From Streptomyces sp. NBC_00377 (GTDB lineage: Bacteria; Actinomycetota; Actinomycetes; Streptomycetales; Streptomycetaceae), in NCBI RefSeq assembly GCF_036075115.1, contig NZ_CP107958.1, positions 7,936,001 through 8,000,000 of the forward strand: a stretch of DNA of 64,000 nt, written 5' to 3'. Made by a program: the position numbers and the translations under genes. Under the pieces are notes generated by a model. It was given only the letters and a program-made list of their open reading frames with translations. It searched no databases and was not told where the DNA came from. Position 1 is the stretch's first letter. The number at the start of each line of letters is the position of its first letter. Shown here piece by piece: positions 46,090 through 55,197 of the stretch.

Positions 46090-47192
46090 TGGCCACGATG
46101 CTTGCCCTGCGAGCGCACCAGGGCGCCGAAGCGCTCGTCCTGGGGGAAGTGCCCGTCCCCGAGCCAGGTCCGCTCGACGTGGTCGTGAAGGTCGCCTCCG
46201 CCGGCCTGGCGCCGGGCATCATGCGCCTGCTTCGGATGGGAGCGCTCAAGCACCTGCCCACCACACTCGGCCACGAGGCCGCAGGCGTCGTCTCCGCCGT
46301 CGGCCGGGACGTCACCGGCCACGCGGCCGGCGACCGGGTGCGGGTGCACCCCCTGCTGAACTGCCGTGAGTGCGAGTACTGCCGTACCGACCGGGACATG
46401 ATGTGCCCCCAGCAGGCCATGCTCGGTCACGCCGCCTTCGGCGATGCCCCGATGCCCCTGTACGAGCAGTACCACGACGGCGGACTCGCGGAATACGTCC
46501 GTGTCCCGCACTGGCTGACCGATTCCCTGCCGGACTCCGTCGGCTTCGACGTCGCGGCCAAGGTTCAGGATCTGGCCAACGCCGTGCGCGCACTCAAGTG
46601 CGCGGACCTGCCGGAACGGGCCACCCTCGTGGTCACCGCCGCGACCGGCACCATGGGAACCGCGACGGTCAAACTCGCGGAGCATTTCGGAGTCGCCCGT
46701 CTGATCCTCGTCGGCCGCGACAGCGAGCGCCTCCACCGCGTCGCCGGGCTCGCCGGCGGCGTACCGGCCGGTGTCGTCGCACTCGACGAACTCCCTGACA
46801 ACTGGTCGACCGACGGCACTCTCACCCGTCGGCTGCGCGAGCTGGCACCCGAGGGAGCCCATGCCGTCATCGACTTCATCCCGGAGGGCCCCGCCCTCGG
46901 CCAGACCATGGCCGGCATGGCCACCGGCGGCACACTCGTGCACATGGGCGGTAACTCCACCCCGCTGTCGCTCCCCGCCATCGCCCTGATGATGCATTGC
47001 TGGCGCTTCGTCGCCACTCGCGCGTGCACCCGCCAGGACACGACGGATGTGCTGCGTCTGCTCGCGACGGGCGCCCTCACCGCCGACGAGCTCATCACCC
47101 ATCGGTTCCCGCTCACCGAAGCGCTCAAGGCCATGGACGCCATAGAGCAACGGGTCGACGACCCGATGTGGATGACCGTGATCAATCCCTGA
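46089..47192 (+). CDS. Zinc-type alcohol dehydrogenase
   Basis: 367 residues. Catalytic-domain motifs: LGHEAAGVVSAVG, structural-zinc cysteines in CRECEYCRTDRDMMC, and the cofactor region ATGTMGTATVKLAEHFG with LILVGRDSERL. The first zinc-ligand region reads GLAPGIMRLLRMG and lacks the usual Cys, so the catalytic zinc site is probably altered. It should act on an aromatic or related alcohol/aldehyde in the same pathway as the cupin-like dioxygenase upstream, to which it is coupled by one overlapping base. The substrate is not identifiable. Confidence 0.85.
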   Translation: MATMLALRAHQGAEALVLGEVPVPEPGPLDVVVKVASAGLAPGIMRLLRMGALKHLPTTLGHEAAGVVSAVGRDVTGHAAGDRVRVHPLLNCRECEYCRTDRDMMCPQQAMLGHAAFGDAPMPLYEQYHDGGLAEYVRVPHWLTDSLPDSVGFDVAAKVQDLANAVRALKCADLPERATLVVTAATGTMGTATVKLAEHFGVARLILVGRDSERLHRVAGLAGGVPAGVVALDELPDNWSTDGTLTRRLRELAPEGAHAVIDFIPEGPALGQTMAGMATGGTLVHMGGNSTPLSLPAIALMMHCWRFVATRACTRQDTTDVLRLLATGALTADELITHRFPLTEALKAMDAIEQRVDDPMWMTVINP

Positions 47193-47257
47193 TCCGACGC
47201 ACGAGCGTGTCACGACTCCGAGAAGTCGCCGCAGAACCGCGAGAGGAAGCCGGGAAC

Positions 47258-48145
47258 GTGTCCGAATCACAAGCCGTACGCAGTCAGGAGCCGCCCCTGA
47301 TCGCGGTGATCGGGGCGGCCGGGCTCTGCGGTACGTACGTGCTGAAGGCCGCGCTGCTAGCCCCATTCAGGGTCCGGGCCGTGGTGCACGGCCCGGCAGG
47401 GCGGGAACGAGTGGCTGCCCTGGGCGTGGACGACATCGTCGAGGCCGACCTGGCGAAGCCGGACGGCATCCGTCAGGCGCTGGAGAACGCGGACTCCGTG
47501 TTCATGATCCCGCCGGCGTTCCACCCGGAGGAAGACGTGCTCTCGACGAGGGCGCTCGAGGCGGCTGAGCACGCGGGCGCCCGCCGGTTCGTGTACCTGT
47601 CCGTCCTCCACCCGCACACCCCCGGGCTGCGCCACCACCTGCGCAAGGCGAACGCCGAGGCCGCCGTGCGGGCCTCGCGGCTGAACTGGACGATCCTCCA
47701 GCCCTCGATGTTCGCGCAGATCGTCCTGTCGACGTGGGGGAGGGCTCCGGCCGGCCCCGTCGGGGTGCCGTTCAACGTCGACAACGTGTTCTCGTTCATC
47801 GACTTGCGCGACCTCGGGGAAGCCGGCGTCAAGGTGCTTGCCGAGAAAGTCCACGACTCGGCGACCTACGAACTCGCGGGACCCGCTCTGACGTTGGCCC
47901 AGGCGGTGCGCTTCGCCGGGCGCACGCGAGGAGTGGATCTGGAGGCGAGGACGGTGGACTGGGCGGATGCACCGCTCCCGCCGGGAGTGGCCGACTCCGC
48001 CTCCCGGGCCTCGGACATGCGCGCCATGTGGCAGGACTATGACCGGCACAGCCTGCGCGGCAACAGCAACGTCCTGTGGATGCTGCTCGGCCGTGCACCC
48101 GCGTCCTTCATGGAAGCGGCCACCGCGTTCGCCGCGCGAGACTGA
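47258..48145 (+). CDS. NmrA-like/atypical SDR NAD(P)-binding protein
   Basis: 295 residues from the GTG at 47258 (GAGAGGAAG upstream); the frame extends further upstream but overlaps the dehydrogenase. The N-terminus carries IAVIGAAGLCGTYVLKAAL, the NAD(P)-binding loop of NmrA-like atypical short-chain dehydrogenases, and later NADSVFMIPPAF, RRFVYLSVLHPH and LNWTILQPSMFAQ. It may be a redox sensor or a reductase. It is the last gene of the set starting at 45634. A weak hairpin near 48148-48170 may end the transcript. Confidence 0.87.
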   Translation: MSESQAVRSQEPPLIAVIGAAGLCGTYVLKAALLAPFRVRAVVHGPAGRERVAALGVDDIVEADLAKPDGIRQALENADSVFMIPPAFHPEEDVLSTRALEAAEHAGARRFVYLSVLHPHTPGLRHHLRKANAEAAVRASRLNWTILQPSMFAQIVLSTWGRAPAGPVGVPFNVDNVFSFIDLRDLGEAGVKVLAEKVHDSATYELAGPALTLAQAVRFAGRTRGVDLEARTVDWADAPLPPGVADSASRASDMRAMWQDYDRHSLRGNSNVLWMLLGRAPASFMEAATAFAARD

Positions 48146-48346
48146 GCGCCCCCGACGAAGTCGTGGGGTGCCCGCCAATGGAGGGGAGAGACCTCACGTA
48201 GGGACAACGGAGAACCACCACCGCGCTGACGGCTGGTCGGTAGGCGACAGACGAGCGGCCGGGGCGCACCACCATGTCGGGTTCGCGCGCCCACCGGGTG
48301 CGGTGCGGCGGGCGGGTGGCAGCGGCTGCGCCCCCGTGCCTACGCT

Positions 48347-48568
48347 TCAACTGCGTGGGGAGCTGACAGGCCGTAGGCCATGGAGGACGGTGCCGACGAT
48401 CTCTTCGGGCAGCCCAGCCGGGAGGTCGGGGTCGTGGCGTACCAACGTGCGGATGAGCAGTGGACCGACGAACATGTCGATGGCCAGTTCCCGGTCGATG
48501 CCCATACGGAGTTCCCCGTTCAGCTGGCCTCGCCGGAGGATCTCCTCCTTTCCGCGTTTCTTTCTCAC
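48347..48568 (-). pseudogene. TetR-type regulator, C-terminal fragment
   Basis: ILRRGQLNGELRMGIDRELA and IDMFVGPLLIRTLVRHD, ending PEEIVGTVLHGLRP, match the C-terminal helices of TetR-family regulators of the large actinobacterial type. The DNA-binding domain is absent: upstream of RKKRGKEE the sequence belongs to another fragment. Confidence 0.75.
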
Positions 48569-48614
48569 GTCGGCGCGCCGGATCCGGGAAGCGGCATTCG
48601 CTGGTCGGCCAGGG

Positions 48615-48860
48615 CTAGTTCAGTGATCGAGTGTCGACGGCGAGGGCGTCGGGGTTCAGTTCCTCGACCAAACGGTAGAGCAGCCGGTGAATGGCGTCCT
48701 TGTCGTCCGGGGGGAGTGGCGACGTCGTCTCCCGTTCGATCCGACGCGCGATCGACGCGGCACGAGCGGCCACCGCGTGTCCCTCGGCCGTCGCGAACAG
48801 GCGCATGCTGCGGCGGCTGGTCGGATGCGGCTCCCGTCGCAGCAGTCCTCGCTCGACGAG
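48615..48860 (-). pseudogene. MarR-type regulator, C-terminal fragment
   Basis: LVERGLLRREPHPTSRRSMR, LFATAEGHAVAARAASIARR and LLYRLVEELNPDA read as the wing and dimerisation helices of a MarR-family protein. The N-terminal helices and recognition helix are missing. It lies back to back with the TetR fragment on the same strand. Confidence 0.7.
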
Positions 48861-48987
48861 CTGCGTCGCAGGCGGGGGCTTCGCGAGGCGCCGGTAGTGG
48901 CAAAGGGGCGACGGCTGGCCTTTCAAAATTACTCAGAGCAGCTCACCCAGTGCATTCTCGTCCTTGTGGCCAGGGCACGGAGACGTC

Positions 48988-50523
48988 ATGGTGTCAATCG
49001 TGAACTATGGCCGCTTCAGCAAGCGCCGGTCCATCAAGCGCGAGATAAGGGAACTACAGGTGCGCTTCGACGCGGGCGACCAACGCGTGGCGTACCGGCT
49101 CGGTGAGTTGCTGGCAAAGCTGGGCCGTAGCGATGAGTTGCGTGCCCGGGCCGATGCGGGCGACAGGTATGCGGCCGAGCATCTGGCGCGTCTGCTGGCA
49201 GCGCAGGACCGGATCGATGAACTGCGCGATCTTGCCGAAACCAGCAGCTCACACATCGTGGCCCAGTTGCTGTACGCCACGCTGGCAGGGCTGGGCCGTC
49301 TCGATGAACTACAGGCCCGCGCCGAGGGCGGAAACCTGTACGCCGCGAAGAAGTTGGTAGTTGTGCTGGTCGACGCGGGACGTTTCGACGATGCCGTCGC
49401 GGTGCAGGCCAGTTTCGATACGGCCGACACATCTCCCAGCGACGCGGATTCACTTACCGTCCTGCTCGTCACGTTGCTGATCGACCACGGCCGTGTAGAC
49501 GAGGCTCTCGACGTCCAACGGGCCCGTGCCGACGCCGACGACAGTTACGGCGCCGACAGGCTGGCTTATCTGCTGATGGAACACGGCCGTCTCGACGAGC
49601 TGCGGACGCGTGCCGACACCGGCGACAGTAGCGGGGGGCGGGAGGCGGCCTGTGATGCCCTGGCCCGCATGATGGCGGCGCAGGACCGTGTGGAGGAGTT
49701 GCGGACCCGGGCCGACGCGGGGGACAGCTACGCCCGCGACAACCTGATCTTCCGGATGAGGAAGAAGCACAGTACGGAAGACTTGCGGGCCCTTGTTGAC
49801 GACGGTGACACGTACGCCGCTGTCGCTCTGGCCCGTGAGCTGGAGCATCCGCGCAGTGACCGCGAGTTGTCCGCGTTCATCGATCTGCTGGCCGAGCGGG
49901 GCAGTATCGACCAGTTGCGCGCGCTCGTCGGTGAAAGCTCTACTCTCGCCATTTACAGACTGACCCATCTGTTTACCCACCAGGGCCGTATCGACGACGC
50001 CATCGCCATATGGGGCGACCGCACCGAGGCGCAGCCCAACGACTGGCATGCTCCTTACCGGCTGGCCCAGATGCTTGCCGAGCATGGCCGGATCGACCAA
50101 CTGCGGGCGCGCGCCGACTCCGACGACGCCTATGCCGTTTTGAGGCTGGCCGACCTCCTGGCCGGGCAGGGACAGCTGGAGGAGGCCATCACCCTCCTCC
50201 AGGCCCACCCCCACAGCCCCGACAGACTCGTCAAGCTACTCCTCGACGAGGGCCGCATCGACGATGCCGTCGCTGTCCGACGGGCTGCCGCCCGAGTTCC
50301 CGGTGCGCGGGAATCAAGCGACCAGCAGATGGCTCGCATACTGGCGGAGCTGGGCCGTTTCGATGAGCTGCGCGCGGCACAGGAGAGCGACCGGCACGGG
50401 GACTTCCGGCTGGCTCACCTCCTCGTCCAGCTGGGTCGTGTCGAGGAGTTGCGCTTCTTCCCCGACACCGGGGGTGTTAACGAAGAGCACCGAGCGGTCC
50501 AGGACGCTCCCCCCGTCGAGTGA
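48988..50523 (+). CDS. Tetratricopeptide-like repeat protein, C-terminus cut by an IS remnant
   Basis: 511 residues from ATG 48988 (GGAG upstream). Nearly the whole protein consists of helical repeats of about 33-35 residues with a consensus like GR-DELRARADAGD-YAA--LA-LLA, at least eleven copies; the third-frame product is soluble and acidic. Such proteins are common in Streptomyces and probably act as scaffolds; no function is established. The last repeat ends at VEELRFFPDTGG, and the following tail (NEEHRAVQDAPPVE) has no repeat character. The stop falls exactly where an IS701-type fragment on the other strand begins, so the original C-terminus was likely lost. Confidence 0.8.
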   Translation: MVSIVNYGRFSKRRSIKREIRELQVRFDAGDQRVAYRLGELLAKLGRSDELRARADAGDRYAAEHLARLLAAQDRIDELRDLAETSSSHIVAQLLYATLAGLGRLDELQARAEGGNLYAAKKLVVVLVDAGRFDDAVAVQASFDTADTSPSDADSLTVLLVTLLIDHGRVDEALDVQRARADADDSYGADRLAYLLMEHGRLDELRTRADTGDSSGGREAACDALARMMAAQDRVEELRTRADAGDSYARDNLIFRMRKKHSTEDLRALVDDGDTYAAVALARELEHPRSDRELSAFIDLLAERGSIDQLRALVGESSTLAIYRLTHLFTHQGRIDDAIAIWGDRTEAQPNDWHAPYRLAQMLAEHGRIDQLRARADSDDAYAVLRLADLLAGQGQLEEAITLLQAHPHSPDRLVKLLLDEGRIDDAVAVRRAAARVPGARESSDQQMARILAELGRFDELRAAQESDRHGDFRLAHLLVQLGRVEELRFFPDTGGVNEEHRAVQDAPPVE

Positions 50524-50730
50524 CGCGACCTGGCAGTTGGCCTGCTTGCCCAGCGCACCGCAGTACTGGTGGGCGACGCCGACGGACATCCGTCCGTCCT
50601 TGGGGAACGACACGCCATCGACCGCCCAGGCGTCCGGGCCGATCTGCGGCACCGGCCGCTCAGCGATCCGCCGGCGCACCGGCACCGGATCCCAGGTGGA
50701 CTGGTTCACGAACTGCGCGCCGACGCAGCC
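50524..50730 (-). mobile_element. IS701-family transposase fragment
   Basis: The minus-strand frame reads FVNQSTWDPVPVRRRIAERP, then PDAWAVDGVSFPKDGRMSVG and VAHQYCGALGKQANCQVA, the region around the first catalytic Asp of IS701-family DDE transposases (D in AVDGVSFPK). About 69 residues of an expected 400 remain. No terminal inverted repeats were seen. Confidence 0.85.
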
Positions 50731-50755
50731 GCATAGGCCGGCGGTCACCGGTCGG

Positions 50756-51010
50756 CTAGTGGAGCGGACCCGCGAGCAACGCCGCCGGCCCCGCCGCCGC
50801 GGCCCCCACCCAGGTGAGCAGGCCGGCGGTTCCTGCATGCAGCGCGTCGTCGAGCTCGTGTCCAGCGGGCTCCACGTGCCTGGCCGACCCCAGACCAAGG
50901 AACGCGCCGGTCACGAGGGAACCGGACAGCGCGGTGCCGACCGCCGAAGTCTGGTGCCGCGCAGCAGGGTGGCCGACGTTGTCCACCGGCGGGACGAGGA
51001 GTACGTGCAT
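50756..51010 (-). pseudogene. Possible MFS transporter C-terminal fragment
   Basis: The frame SAVGTALSGSLVTGAFLGLG, followed by LDDALHAGTAGLLTWVGAAA and AGPAALLAGPL, looks like the last two membrane segments of an EmrB/QacA-type multidrug transporter. Nothing before it fits the family. The stretch 51011-51374 that follows contains no recognisable gene. Confidence 0.4.
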
Positions 51011-51374
51011 GACCGCCAGACAACAGCCGCCTCATAAAGCACGTACCACTCAGCGCATGAAGCCTCCATGAAGCCGATCGCCGGAGCGACGCCCGTACCT
51101 TCGAGAGCTTCGCACCGGTGCAGAGCCTCGCTCAGGTCGGTGGTCGACCGCACCGGCTCGGCCGACCAGGGGTCGGCGAGCACGTCCGGCAGCACCCGAC
51201 GTCGTTCCACATGCGCACCCGGGCAGGTGGCCGGCGGTCATGTCGGGTGTGGAGTGGTTCCCGACAGCAGGCGGCGAGGCTCACTCGGCAGGGGCGGCGA
51301 TGACGGGTCGACACGAGTCCGGGTTCGCTGTCTGAACGCGGTTGTTCCTCTCTGCCGGGAGCTTTCGGTGACTA

Positions 51375-51974
51375 CTACCGGGAGTCCTGCGGTGCGTCGG
51401 CAAGTTGCAGCGTGGTGAGCCATTGGGCGACGACGGCGTCGATGAAGGCGTCGGTGACCTGGCCGCGGTCGAGGAAGAGCCGAGCGAGGACGGGCCCGTA
51501 GAGCAGGGTGAACTCGTCGTCGCTGATCTGGATGCCCGAAGGTTCCAACAGCTTGTTGAAGCCGGCGTGGCGGTCTTCGCCGATGCGGGCGAGTGCCCGG
51601 GCGCTGTCGGGGTCGTGGTCGGCCTGGGCGGTGACGGCCAGGGCCGCGGATCGAACGGCCGGCACGCTGACGCCGGTGCGCAGGCTCTTCAGCCAGGCTG
51701 TGGCCACTTCACGTACGTCGGTGCCCGGTTCGGGGTAGGTGTCGAGGTCGGGGCCTTCGAGGACGAGGTCGAAGAGCAGCGCGGCTCGGGTGGGCCAGTG
51801 TCGGTAGAGGGTTTGGCGGGTGACGTCCGACCGCTCGGCCAGCAGGGCGTAGGTCAGCCCGGCCGGTCCGACCTGAGGCAGCAGTTCCCGCGCGACGGCC
51901 AGCACGCGATTGCGGGTGCGCTGTACGCGCGGGTTGCCCGGGGTCGGCTGGCGGCGGTGGAGGGGCTGCTTCAT
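51375..51974 (-). CDS. TetR-family transcriptional regulator
   Basis: 199 residues. The N-terminal DNA-binding domain is clear (RNRVLAVARELLPQVGPAGL, TYALLAERSDVTRQTLYRHW), followed by a TetR_C-type ligand domain with RSAALAVTAQADHDPDSARA. It is divergent from an alpha/beta hydrolase gene. Three copies of a 19-bp operator lie in the intergenic region (51994-52082), the nearest only 20 bp upstream of its own start, so it very probably represses both itself and the hydrolase/monooxygenase pair. The ligand is unknown. Confidence 0.92.
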   Translation of the reverse strand: MKQPLHRRQPTPGNPRVQRTRNRVLAVARELLPQVGPAGLTYALLAERSDVTRQTLYRHWPTRAALLFDLVLEGPDLDTYPEPGTDVREVATAWLKSLRTGVSVPAVRSAALAVTAQADHDPDSARALARIGEDRHAGFNKLLEPSGIQISDDEFTLLYGPVLARLFLDRGQVTDAFIDAVVAQWLTTLQLADAPQDSR

Positions 51975-51993
51975 GCCGCCACTCTACCGGCCC

Positions 51994-52012
51994 ATCATAC
52001 GGTGTGTGTGAT
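51994..52012. promoter_or_regulatory. TetR operator copy 1
   Basis: ATCATACGGTGTGTGTGAT: 7-base arms ATCATAC and GTGTGAT around 5 bases. It is the site nearest the regulator gene. Confidence 0.8.
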
Positions 52013-52029
52013 TGACGTCACAGGTCCAA

Positions 52030-52048
52030 ATCATACGTGCTGTGTGAT
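52030..52048. promoter_or_regulatory. TetR operator copy 2
   Basis: ATCATACGTGCTGTGTGAT, with the same arms and spacing as copy 1 and starting 36 bp after it. Confidence 0.8.
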
Positions 52049-52063
52049 AGACCTGAGGAAGCA

Positions 52064-52082
52064 ATCACACGCACTGGATGAT
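52064..52082. promoter_or_regulatory. TetR operator copy 3, opposite orientation
   Basis: ATCACACGCACTGGATGAT; its reverse complement ATCATCCAGTGCGTGTGAT aligns with copies 1 and 2. It starts 34 bp after copy 2 and lies 36 bp before the hydrolase ATG. Confidence 0.8.
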
Positions 52083-52117
52083 TCTCGCGTGTCGGCGCAT
52101 TCGAAAGGCAGACGGCC

Positions 52118-52912
52118 ATGTCACCTCGCAACCTGATCGCACCCACGTTCGCCCGCACTCGCCTCGGCTCCGGCCCCGGCCTGCTCCTCGCCCACGGCGC
52201 CGGCAGCAGCCTGGCCGGCACCTACGGCCCCGTAATGGAAGCGCTCGCCGCGCGCCACACCGTCGTCGGCGTCGACTACCCCGGCAGCGGCGACACTCCC
52301 CGCTCCACCACCCCGCTGTCCGTCGACGACCTCGCCGACCAACTCGTCGCCGCCGCCGACGCGGAGGACCTCGACCGCTTCGCCGTGTCCGGCTACTCCC
52401 TCGGCGGGCCGGTCGCCATCCGCGCCGCCACCCGCCACCCCGAGCGCGTCGGCGCACTCGTCCTGACCGCCGCCTTTCCGCACCGCGACAACCGGCTCGC
52501 TCTCGCCTCCTCGATCCAGAGCAAGATCGCAGCCTCCGGTGACCGCGAGCTGCTCGCCGAATTCCAGCTCATGATGGCCCTCGGCACCCAGGCACTGGAG
52601 TCCATGCCCGCCGAGCAGCTGCGGCAGACCCTCGGCTACGTCGCCGCCGGTACGGCCGACGGCAGCTCCGAGCAGACCGACCTCGTCGGCCAGGTCGACG
52701 TCCGGGACGACCTCGCCGGCATCACGGTCCCCACGCTGGTCATCTCGACCACCGACGACCGGCTCGTCTCCAGCGACCTGCATCGCCGGCTCGCCGAGAC
52801 CATCCCGGGCGCCCAACTCGCCGAAATCGCCACCGGTCATCTGCCGATGCTGGAGCGGACCGACGAGTGGCTGAAGCTCATGACCGACTTCCTCGACAAG
52901 CACCCCGCCTGA
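52118..52912 (+). CDS. Alpha/beta hydrolase
   Basis: 264 residues, cytoplasmic. The fold is typical: oxyanion region LLAHGAGSSLAGTYG, nucleophile Ser in VSGYSLGGP, acidic residue in ISTTDDRLV and His in IATGHLPMLE. It belongs to the general alpha/beta hydrolase_1 family (esterase, C-C hydrolase or haloperoxidase-like). The ATG at 52118 directly follows the operator array. The small antibiotic-biosynthesis-monooxygenase-like gene follows after 92 bp and is probably co-expressed. The substrate is unknown. Confidence 0.9.
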   Translation: MSPRNLIAPTFARTRLGSGPGLLLAHGAGSSLAGTYGPVMEALAARHTVVGVDYPGSGDTPRSTTPLSVDDLADQLVAAADAEDLDRFAVSGYSLGGPVAIRAATRHPERVGALVLTAAFPHRDNRLALASSIQSKIAASGDRELLAEFQLMMALGTQALESMPAEQLRQTLGYVAAGTADGSSEQTDLVGQVDVRDDLAGITVPTLVISTTDDRLVSSDLHRRLAETIPGAQLAEIATGHLPMLERTDEWLKLMTDFLDKHPA

Positions 52913-53004
52913 ACGCACACCACGGGCGATGCCACAGGGGCCTGACCCCTCACCCGGACCGCTCCGGGATCACCACTCACCACACACGAGTTCATGGAGG
53001 AACC

Positions 53005-53376
53005 ATGCTCAAGTTCGGCCGGCTCGACGAGTCCACCCACTTCCACGACCAGCAGAAGGAGGAGGCCGGCCCGGTCACCATCATCAACACCTTCGTCGCC
53101 CCGGAGGGCAAGGAGGACGAGGTGGTGGCCGCCTGGAAGGACGACGCGGAGTATATGAAGAGGTCGGGGAGCCTCCTCTCGGTGCAGCTGTACCGGGGCA
53201 TCGGCGGCAGCCGGCTTTTCACCAACGTCGCCGTCTGGAAATCCACCGAGCACCTCCGTTCAGCGCTCGGCACGCCGGAGTTCGCCTCGCATCTGGGGAG
53301 CTACCCTGCCGGTACCGTGGCCTACCCGCACCTGTACCAGAAGTTCGCTGTGGAGGGCGTCTGCGACGGGGAATGA
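53005..53376 (+). CDS. Antibiotic biosynthesis monooxygenase (ABM) domain protein
   Basis: 123 residues with a single dimeric alpha-beta-barrel domain: PVTIINTFVAPEGKEDEVVA, AWKDDAEYMKRSGSLLSVQL and FTNVAVWKSTEHLRSAL. Relatives oxidise polyketide anthrones or simply bind small ligands; catalytic residues cannot be identified. ATG 53005 follows GGAGG. It probably forms an operon with the hydrolase under the TetR regulator at 51375-51974 and is followed by a terminator hairpin. Confidence 0.85.
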   Translation: MLKFGRLDESTHFHDQQKEEAGPVTIINTFVAPEGKEDEVVAAWKDDAEYMKRSGSLLSVQLYRGIGGSRLFTNVAVWKSTEHLRSALGTPEFASHLGSYPAGTVAYPHLYQKFAVEGVCDGE

Positions 53377-53439
53377 CGGCTGGTCACCAGGGGGGGTGCA
53401 TCCGGCTGCTGGTCCGACGGTCGGGACGGGCGACGGCGA

Positions 53440-53475
53440 TGGCGGTACCTGGAGGTGTTTCCCCAGGTACCGCCA
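53440..53475. terminator. Hairpin terminator between convergent genes
   Basis: TGGCGGTACCTGG and its exact complement, 13 bp, enclose a 10-base loop, between the ABM gene and the oppositely oriented adenylate-forming gene; it can serve both. Confidence 0.75.
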
Positions 53476-53565
53476 GAAGGCCGGCAAAGCCGATCGGCTC
53501 CCTCCGGGGGCAGCGGAAGCGTCACCGCAAAGCCGCCGGCCCGTTCGCCGCCGCGGCGAGCGCCG

Positions 53566-54905
53566 TCACACCGCCTCGACGGAGTCCGCCTTGCCACGGA
53601 CGACATCCCGCAGACGCTTCTTGTCGATCTTGCCGACCTTTGTCAGCGGCAACTCCTCCACGACCAGCAGGTCTTCCGGGAGCTTGTATCGCGCCACCTG
53701 CATTGCGGTGAGGGCGGCACGGACCGATTCGAGGCTCAAGTGGGTCCCCGGCTCGACGACCACAACCGCGCACACCCGCTCCCCCAGGTCGGGGTCGGCC
53801 TTCGCGACGGCCGCGACGCGGGCGACGCCGGGCAGGCGGTAGATCAGGTTCTCGACCTCCTCGGCGGAGATCTTCTCGCCGCCCCGGTTGATGAGGTCCT
53901 TGTCTCGTCCTTCGACGACGAGATGGCCCGACGGGTGCAGCCGGACGACGTCACCGGTGCGGTACCAGCCGTCGGGAGTGAACGCTCGGGCGTTGTGCCC
54001 GGCGGCACGGTAGTAGCCGCGTGGGGTGTACGGGCCGCGGGTGAGCAGTGCGCCCATCTCGCCGGGCCGGACCGGGTTGTCGGAGGCGTCGACGACGAGG
54101 ATCTCGTCGTCCGGACACATGGGGCGCCCCTGCGTCTCGATCTTGATGTCGTCGGGGTCGTCAGGGCACGTGTAGTTCAACAGCCCCTCTGCCATGCCGA
54201 ACACCTGCTGGAGCGTGCCGCCGAGCACGGGTTCGGCGCGGCGGGCGACCTCCGGCGCAAGGCGGGCGCCACCCACTTGCAACAGCCGGAGAGCCGGCGG
54301 GGCGGGGTGGCGGCCGGAGGCCACCGCGTCGATCCAGCGCTGGACGACGGCCGGTACGGCGGCGGTGGCCGTCACGCCCTCGGCGGTCATCAGCGGCAGC
54401 ACCTTGTCGGGGTCCGGGGTGAGGGCCAGGACGACCCGGCCGCCGTTCATGAGGGTGCCGAGGATGCCGGGGCAGGCCAGGGGGAAGTTGTGCCCGGCGG
54501 GCAGCGCCACCAGGTAGACGGAGTCGGAGTCGAGGCCGCAGACCTCGGCGCTGCGGCGGGCGTTGTACTCGTAGTCGTCATGCGTACGGGTGATGAGCTT
54601 CGGCAGTCCGGTCGTGCCGCCGGAGAGCAGGAAGACGGCGACGTCGCCGCTGTCCGGGGCGATCCGGTCGAGCCGGGCCCGTGCGGCGGCCGGGTCCTCG
54701 GCCGGTTCCGCCAGGGCGCGCAGGCCCGTGGCGTCGGTGTCGACCGTGCCACCCGCGACGAGCAACAGCCGCACGCTCGGGGTGGCTTCGGCGATCTCCC
54801 GCCCCAGGGCCTGGTGGTCGAAGTCGCCGAGACGGTCCGGTACGGCGATCGACGTGACCTCGGCATGCGCGGCCAGGTAGCGCAGTTCGTGACCGCGATG
54901 CGCAC
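53566..54905 (-). pseudogene. 2,3-dihydroxybenzoate-AMP ligase-like enzyme, N-terminus lost
   Basis: The frame from AHRGHELRYLAAHAE to the stop is an AMP-dependent synthetase: P-loop-like FLLSGGTTGLPKLITRTHDD, ALPAGHNFPLACPG, LQQVFGMAEGLLNYT, GWYRTGDVVR and the C-terminal Lys region LTKVGKIDKKRLR. The HNFPLACPG and GMAEG motifs are those of aryl-acid ligases such as EntE/DhbE, which activate dihydroxybenzoate or salicylate for siderophores. About 450 of 540 residues remain; the first 90-100 are missing. No siderophore genes are nearby. The open frame starts at an ATG at 54936, but the first dozen residues are foreign. Confidence 0.8.
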
Positions 54906-54907
54906 AT

Positions 54908-55123
54908 GCCCTGTACGTACTGCTGGGATCGGGCACGTCGCTCCGCGTCGAACCGGGTGGGCCACTGGGCGACGGGGTCGAGTTCCTCTACCGGCACGAC
55001 CACGGGACGGAGGTGCATCAGGTCAAGCGGCAGAACCGCAACGCGAACAGCTGGAATGTGGCCTCCCTCCGCGGCAAGGGAGTATGGGACGCGGCCGTGT
55101 GGTCGGCCGGCGGTCGGCCGTGA
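54908..55123 (+). pseudogene. Possible fragment of a Cap4/DUF4297-like nuclease protein
   Basis: One plus-strand frame without a start reads TSLRVEPGGPLGDGVEFLYR, then HDHGTEVHQVKRQNRNANSW and VASLRGKGVWDA. The spacing of Glu/Asp before EVHQVKRQ looks like the D-ExK core of restriction-type nucleases at the N-terminus of NACHT/Cap4-like defence proteins of actinomycetes. It ends after about 72 codons at a stop. Assignment is from motif resemblance only. Confidence 0.4.
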
Positions 55124-55197
55124 GCCGCTGCCGTTCGTCGGTGATCTGCTTTGCGCGCTATGGAGACCCAGCGCAAGCGTGCTGACCTGTTGCAACG

